Of a stretch of 8,338 nt of DNA, positions 6,873-8,338 are shown piece after piece. Position 1 is the first letter of the stretch; each line of letters begins with the position of its first letter. Source of the DNA: Beijerinckiaceae bacterium. GTDB taxonomy: Bacteria > Pseudomonadota > Alphaproteobacteria > Rhizobiales > Beijerinckiaceae. Where the stretch lies: assembly GCA_947455285.1 (NCBI GenBank), contig CANGOK010000144.1, forward strand, positions 1-8,338, given 5' to 3'. The translations under genes were made by a program, and so were the position numbers. The notes below the pieces were generated by a model. It made no database searches, was not told the origin of the DNA, and saw only the letters and a program-made list of their open reading frames with translations.

Positions 6873-6969
6873 ACATGCTCCAGAAGTGTGGGGCGAGGGG
6901 GCGTCATGTATTTCCCCCAGACCGCCACCTGAAATGTGTTCACGGCCCCGCTCCCCCGGGGCCTTTTTT
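6873..6969 (+). ncRNA. Candidate small RNA or attenuated leader, about 97 nt
   Basis: The segment lies between a predicted start (about 7 nt after the -10 at 6861-6866) and a strong intrinsic terminator. Possible hairpins are GCTCC/GGGGC (6877-6881 with 6890-6894, one G-U pair) and GGGGG/CCCCC (6897-6901 with 6914-6918, loop containing ATG), then an unpaired stretch before the terminator stem. The segment 6888-6894 can also pair with 6945-6951, which would disrupt the terminator. I do not recognise it as a known RNA family. It could be a free-standing sRNA or a regulatory leader of the terminase genes. The 5' end is a guess from the promoter. Confidence 0.4.
6944..6969 (+). terminator. Rho-independent terminator
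   Basis: A 7-bp stem of G and C pairs, GGCCCCG (6944-6950) with CGGGGCC (6957-6963), closes a 6-nt loop and is followed directly by six T residues (6964-6969). It is oriented to stop plus-strand transcription. No plus-strand protein gene ends nearby: the last one ends at 5953, about 1 kb upstream. So it must serve a short transcript started close by, or act as an attenuator before the terminase genes. Confidence 0.82.
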
Positions 6970-6991
6970 ATTGCCCCCAACTCCATCAACC

Positions 6992-6998
6992 AAAGGAG
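6992..6998 (+). promoter_or_regulatory. Ribosome-binding site deciding the small terminase start
   Basis: AAAGGAG lies 5 nt before the ATG at 7004. It fixes that start and argues against the in-frame ATG at 6875, whose reading frame would run through the terminator hairpin. Confidence 0.8.
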
Positions 6999-7003
6999 CG
7001 CCC

Positions 7004-7621
7004 ATGCCCGCGCATCCCCCTTTCACGCCTCTGCCTGATCCTGACGCTGCGCTCCTTGATAAAGTACGTGCGCAATATGAGGCGGGCGAACTAAACCTTG
7101 CTGAAGCGGCCAAAGCTCTCGGCTTCTCCACCTACACTTTGCGCTCCCGCATTTCGCGCAAATGGTTTTGGCGTGTGCCCGAGCGTCTCGCGGCGGCCAA
7201 GGCGCGGCGAACATTGAAGGAAGCCGCGAAGATAAAGGCGCCGCGTCAGGGCCGCGCGCTTCCGCAAAAGCCCATCGCAAAAAGCGAACTCGCACCGAAG
7301 GCCCTGCATCGTCGGCTCATGGTGGAGATCGCGAGGCTCATGCGCGCGGTTGAGGCCGATGTGAATGATGAGGGCTTGCCCAATGATCCTGAACGTCACG
7401 CCAAGATCATGGGCGCGGTGGTGAAGCTGCAGGCGGACGCCGTGCGGCTTGAAGAGCTTATCAAACCCAACATCAGGGAGCGCGCGAAGGATGGAGCCGC
7501 AGACGCAGCCAATCCCGACGCCGCCGCCGACCTGGCCCGGCTGCGGGCTGACCTGGCTCAGAAACTCAGCGCAGGATTATGCGCTGCTGAAACAGGCGCT
7601 GACGACATTCAGCGCGGCTGA
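7004..7621 (+). CDS. Probable terminase small subunit (GTA or phage DNA packaging)
   Basis: A 205-residue protein immediately upstream of, and overlapping, a large terminase gene. Residues about 20-53 (YEAGELNLAEAAKALG, then STYTLRSRISRKW) form a helix-turn-helix, as in small terminase subunits that recognise DNA and regulate the motor. A basic Ala- and Lys-rich linker follows (60-100), then helices at 103-120 and 130-153 that could drive oligomerisation, then an Ala- and Asp-rich tail. The start is supported by AAAGGAG 5 nt upstream. I rely on the helix-turn-helix and on position next to the large terminase, because small terminases diverge fast; another DNA-binding regulator is possible. 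The last 131 nt overlap the large terminase frame. Confidence 0.66.
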   Translation: MPAHPPFTPLPDPDAALLDKVRAQYEAGELNLAEAAKALGFSTYTLRSRISRKWFWRVPERLAAAKARRTLKEAAKIKAPRQGRALPQKPIAKSELAPKALHRRLMVEIARLMRAVEADVNDEGLPNDPERHAKIMGAVVKLQADAVRLEELIKPNIRERAKDGAADAANPDAAADLARLRADLAQKLSAGLCAAETGADDIQRG

Positions 7622-8338
7622 AATTGCGGCGCTTGGCAGTCTTTGGGAGCTGAACGCGCGCGATGACCAACTCCCCCCACTGAGCGCGCGCGATGGCGGC
7701 TCTTGGATGCAATGGGTCGTAATGGGCGGACGCGGCGCGGGCAAGACGCGCACGGGCGCCGAGTGGGTGCGCGGCCTTGCGCTGGGGCTTCCGGGCTTCG
7801 CGCAAAAGCCTGTTGGCCGCATCGCGCTTATTGGCGAGACCATGGCGGATGTGCGCGATGTCATGGTTGAGGGCGTCTCTGGCCTCCTCGCCATCCATGG
7901 CCGTGAGCGTCCCCTGTGGGAGCCCTCGCGGCGGCGGCTGCAATGGTCCAATGGCGCCACTGCGCAATGTTTCTCCGCCGAAGATCCCGAGAGTCTGCGC
8001 GGGCCGCAATTTGAATGCGCCTGGCTCGATGAGCTCGCCAAATGGCGTCATGATCAGGAGTGTTTCGACATGCTGCAATTCGGACTGCGCCTGGGCGATC
8101 ATCCAAGGCAGGTCATCACCACTACGCCGCGTCCGACCCTGTTATTGAAGCGACTGCTTGTCGATCCGCGCAGCGCAGTGTCTCGGGCCAAAACCATCGA
8201 CAATTCAGCACATCTCGCGCCTGATTTCTTCCGCAGCGTGGTCGCTCGCTATGCGGGCACGCGGCTTGGGCGTCAGGAGCTTGATGGCGAGTTGATCGAT
8301 GATCGTCCTGATGCGCTCTTCATCCGCGCCATGATCGA
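7491..8338 (+). CDS. Terminase large subunit / DNA packaging ATPase, GTA type (3' end outside window)
   Basis: The first 282 residues of a packaging motor ATPase of the kind found in alphaproteobacterial GTAs and related phages (COG5323 type). Walker A is intact at residues 79-86 (GGRGAGKT), preceded by WMQWVVM; Walker B is AWLDEL with Asp180 and Glu181; a coupling-motif candidate, TTTPRP, begins at 210. SLRGPQFE before Walker B is also characteristic. The C-terminal nuclease domain lies beyond the window, so its integrity is unknown. The ATG at 7491 has AGGGAG 10 nt upstream and is the only ATG in frame before Walker A apart from one at 7707, only six codons before that motif. It overlaps the small terminase gene by 131 nt, so the first 25 or so Pro-rich residues are uncertain. 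Confidence 0.9.
   Translation, partial: MEPQTQPIPTPPPTWPGCGLTWLRNSAQDYALLKQALTTFSAAEIAALGSLWELNARDDQLPPLSARDGGSWMQWVVMGGRGAGKTRTGAEWVRGLALGLPGFAQKPVGRIALIGETMADVRDVMVEGVSGLLAIHGRERPLWEPSRRRLQWSNGATAQCFSAEDPESLRGPQFECAWLDELAKWRHDQECFDMLQFGLRLGDHPRQVITTTPRPTLLLKRLLVDPRSAVSRAKTIDNSAHLAPDFFRSVVARYAGTRLGRQELDGELIDDRPDALFIRAMI

Larger units (their letters stand above)
6763..7003 (+). other. AT-rich intergenic region upstream of the terminase genes
   Basis: This 241-nt stretch separates the minus-strand isomerase-like gene from the plus-strand terminase genes. The part around 6805-6840 is strikingly AT-rich for this G+C-rich window. It contains a sigma70-like promoter on the plus strand (6839-6866), a G- and C-run-rich leader, an intrinsic terminator (6944-6969) and the small terminase ribosome-binding site (6992-6998). 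No clear promoter for the isomerase-like gene could be picked out. Open frames crossing the region are not gene-like. Confidence 0.6.

Noticed and set aside
6763..6876. ATG at 6876 extending the isomerase-like protein by 38 residues
   Set aside because: The extension comes from AT-rich intergenic DNA, and the family-like first strand starts at the ATG at 6762. GGAG lies only 1 nt before the upstream ATG, too close to serve.
6875..7003. Upstream in-frame ATG at 6875 that would extend the small terminase by 43 residues
   Set aside because: The added frame crosses the terminator hairpin and is Pro- and Cys-rich without family likeness, while the ATG at 7004 has AAAGGAG 5 nt before it.
7566..8102. 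Long minus-strand open frame opposite the terminase large subunit gene
   Set aside because: The opposite strand carries Walker A and B motifs in a continuous frame. This one is a G+C-driven antisense frame.

Overview
The window looks like chromosome from an alphaproteobacterium of the order Hyphomicrobiales (Rhizobiales). The evidence is the high G+C content, the DUF1491 and DUF2336 proteins (both largely alphaproteobacterial), a rhizobial-style class A penicillin-binding protein, CtrA-type TTAA-N7-TTAA sites, and a packaging terminase of the alphaproteobacterial gene transfer agent (GTA) type at the right edge. The family cannot be fixed from the sequence alone. I see no tRNA, rRNA, insertion sequence or CRISPR array.

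Left part (1-622, + strand): the tail of a peptidoglycan-binding protein, followed 7 nt later by a DUF1491 protein. They converge on a minus-strand block with only 3 nt between stop codons.

Centre (5283 down to 626, - strand): a bifunctional class A penicillin-binding protein, a DUF1214 membrane-anchored protein 9 nt downstream, a DUF1254-like membrane-anchored protein overlapping it by 4 nt (ATGA), and then, after 78 nt, a DUF2336 protein. The first three look like one transcription unit. The 78-nt gap carries one perfect and one near-perfect CtrA-type box plus a GANTC site, so the DUF2336 gene probably has its own, possibly cell-cycle-controlled, promoter.

Divergent region (5284-5455): no gene, but a perfect 9-bp inverted repeat and further dyads lie between the penicillin-binding protein gene and a plus-strand YcgN/UPF0260 cysteine-cluster gene. 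That gene meets a minus-strand sugar-isomerase-like TIM-barrel gene tail to tail, the two TAA stops overlapping within one TTAA.

Right part (6763-8338): an AT-rich intergenic stretch holds a sigma70-like promoter and, about 80 nt downstream, a strong intrinsic terminator. Together they could delimit a roughly 97-nt small RNA or an attenuated leader. Only 34 nt later begins a probable small terminase gene, overlapped by a large terminase gene (Walker A and B intact) that runs off the window. This is most likely the head of a GTA-like or prophage cluster. The most interesting unexplained pieces are this promoter-terminator leader and the CtrA-type promoter of the DUF2336 gene.
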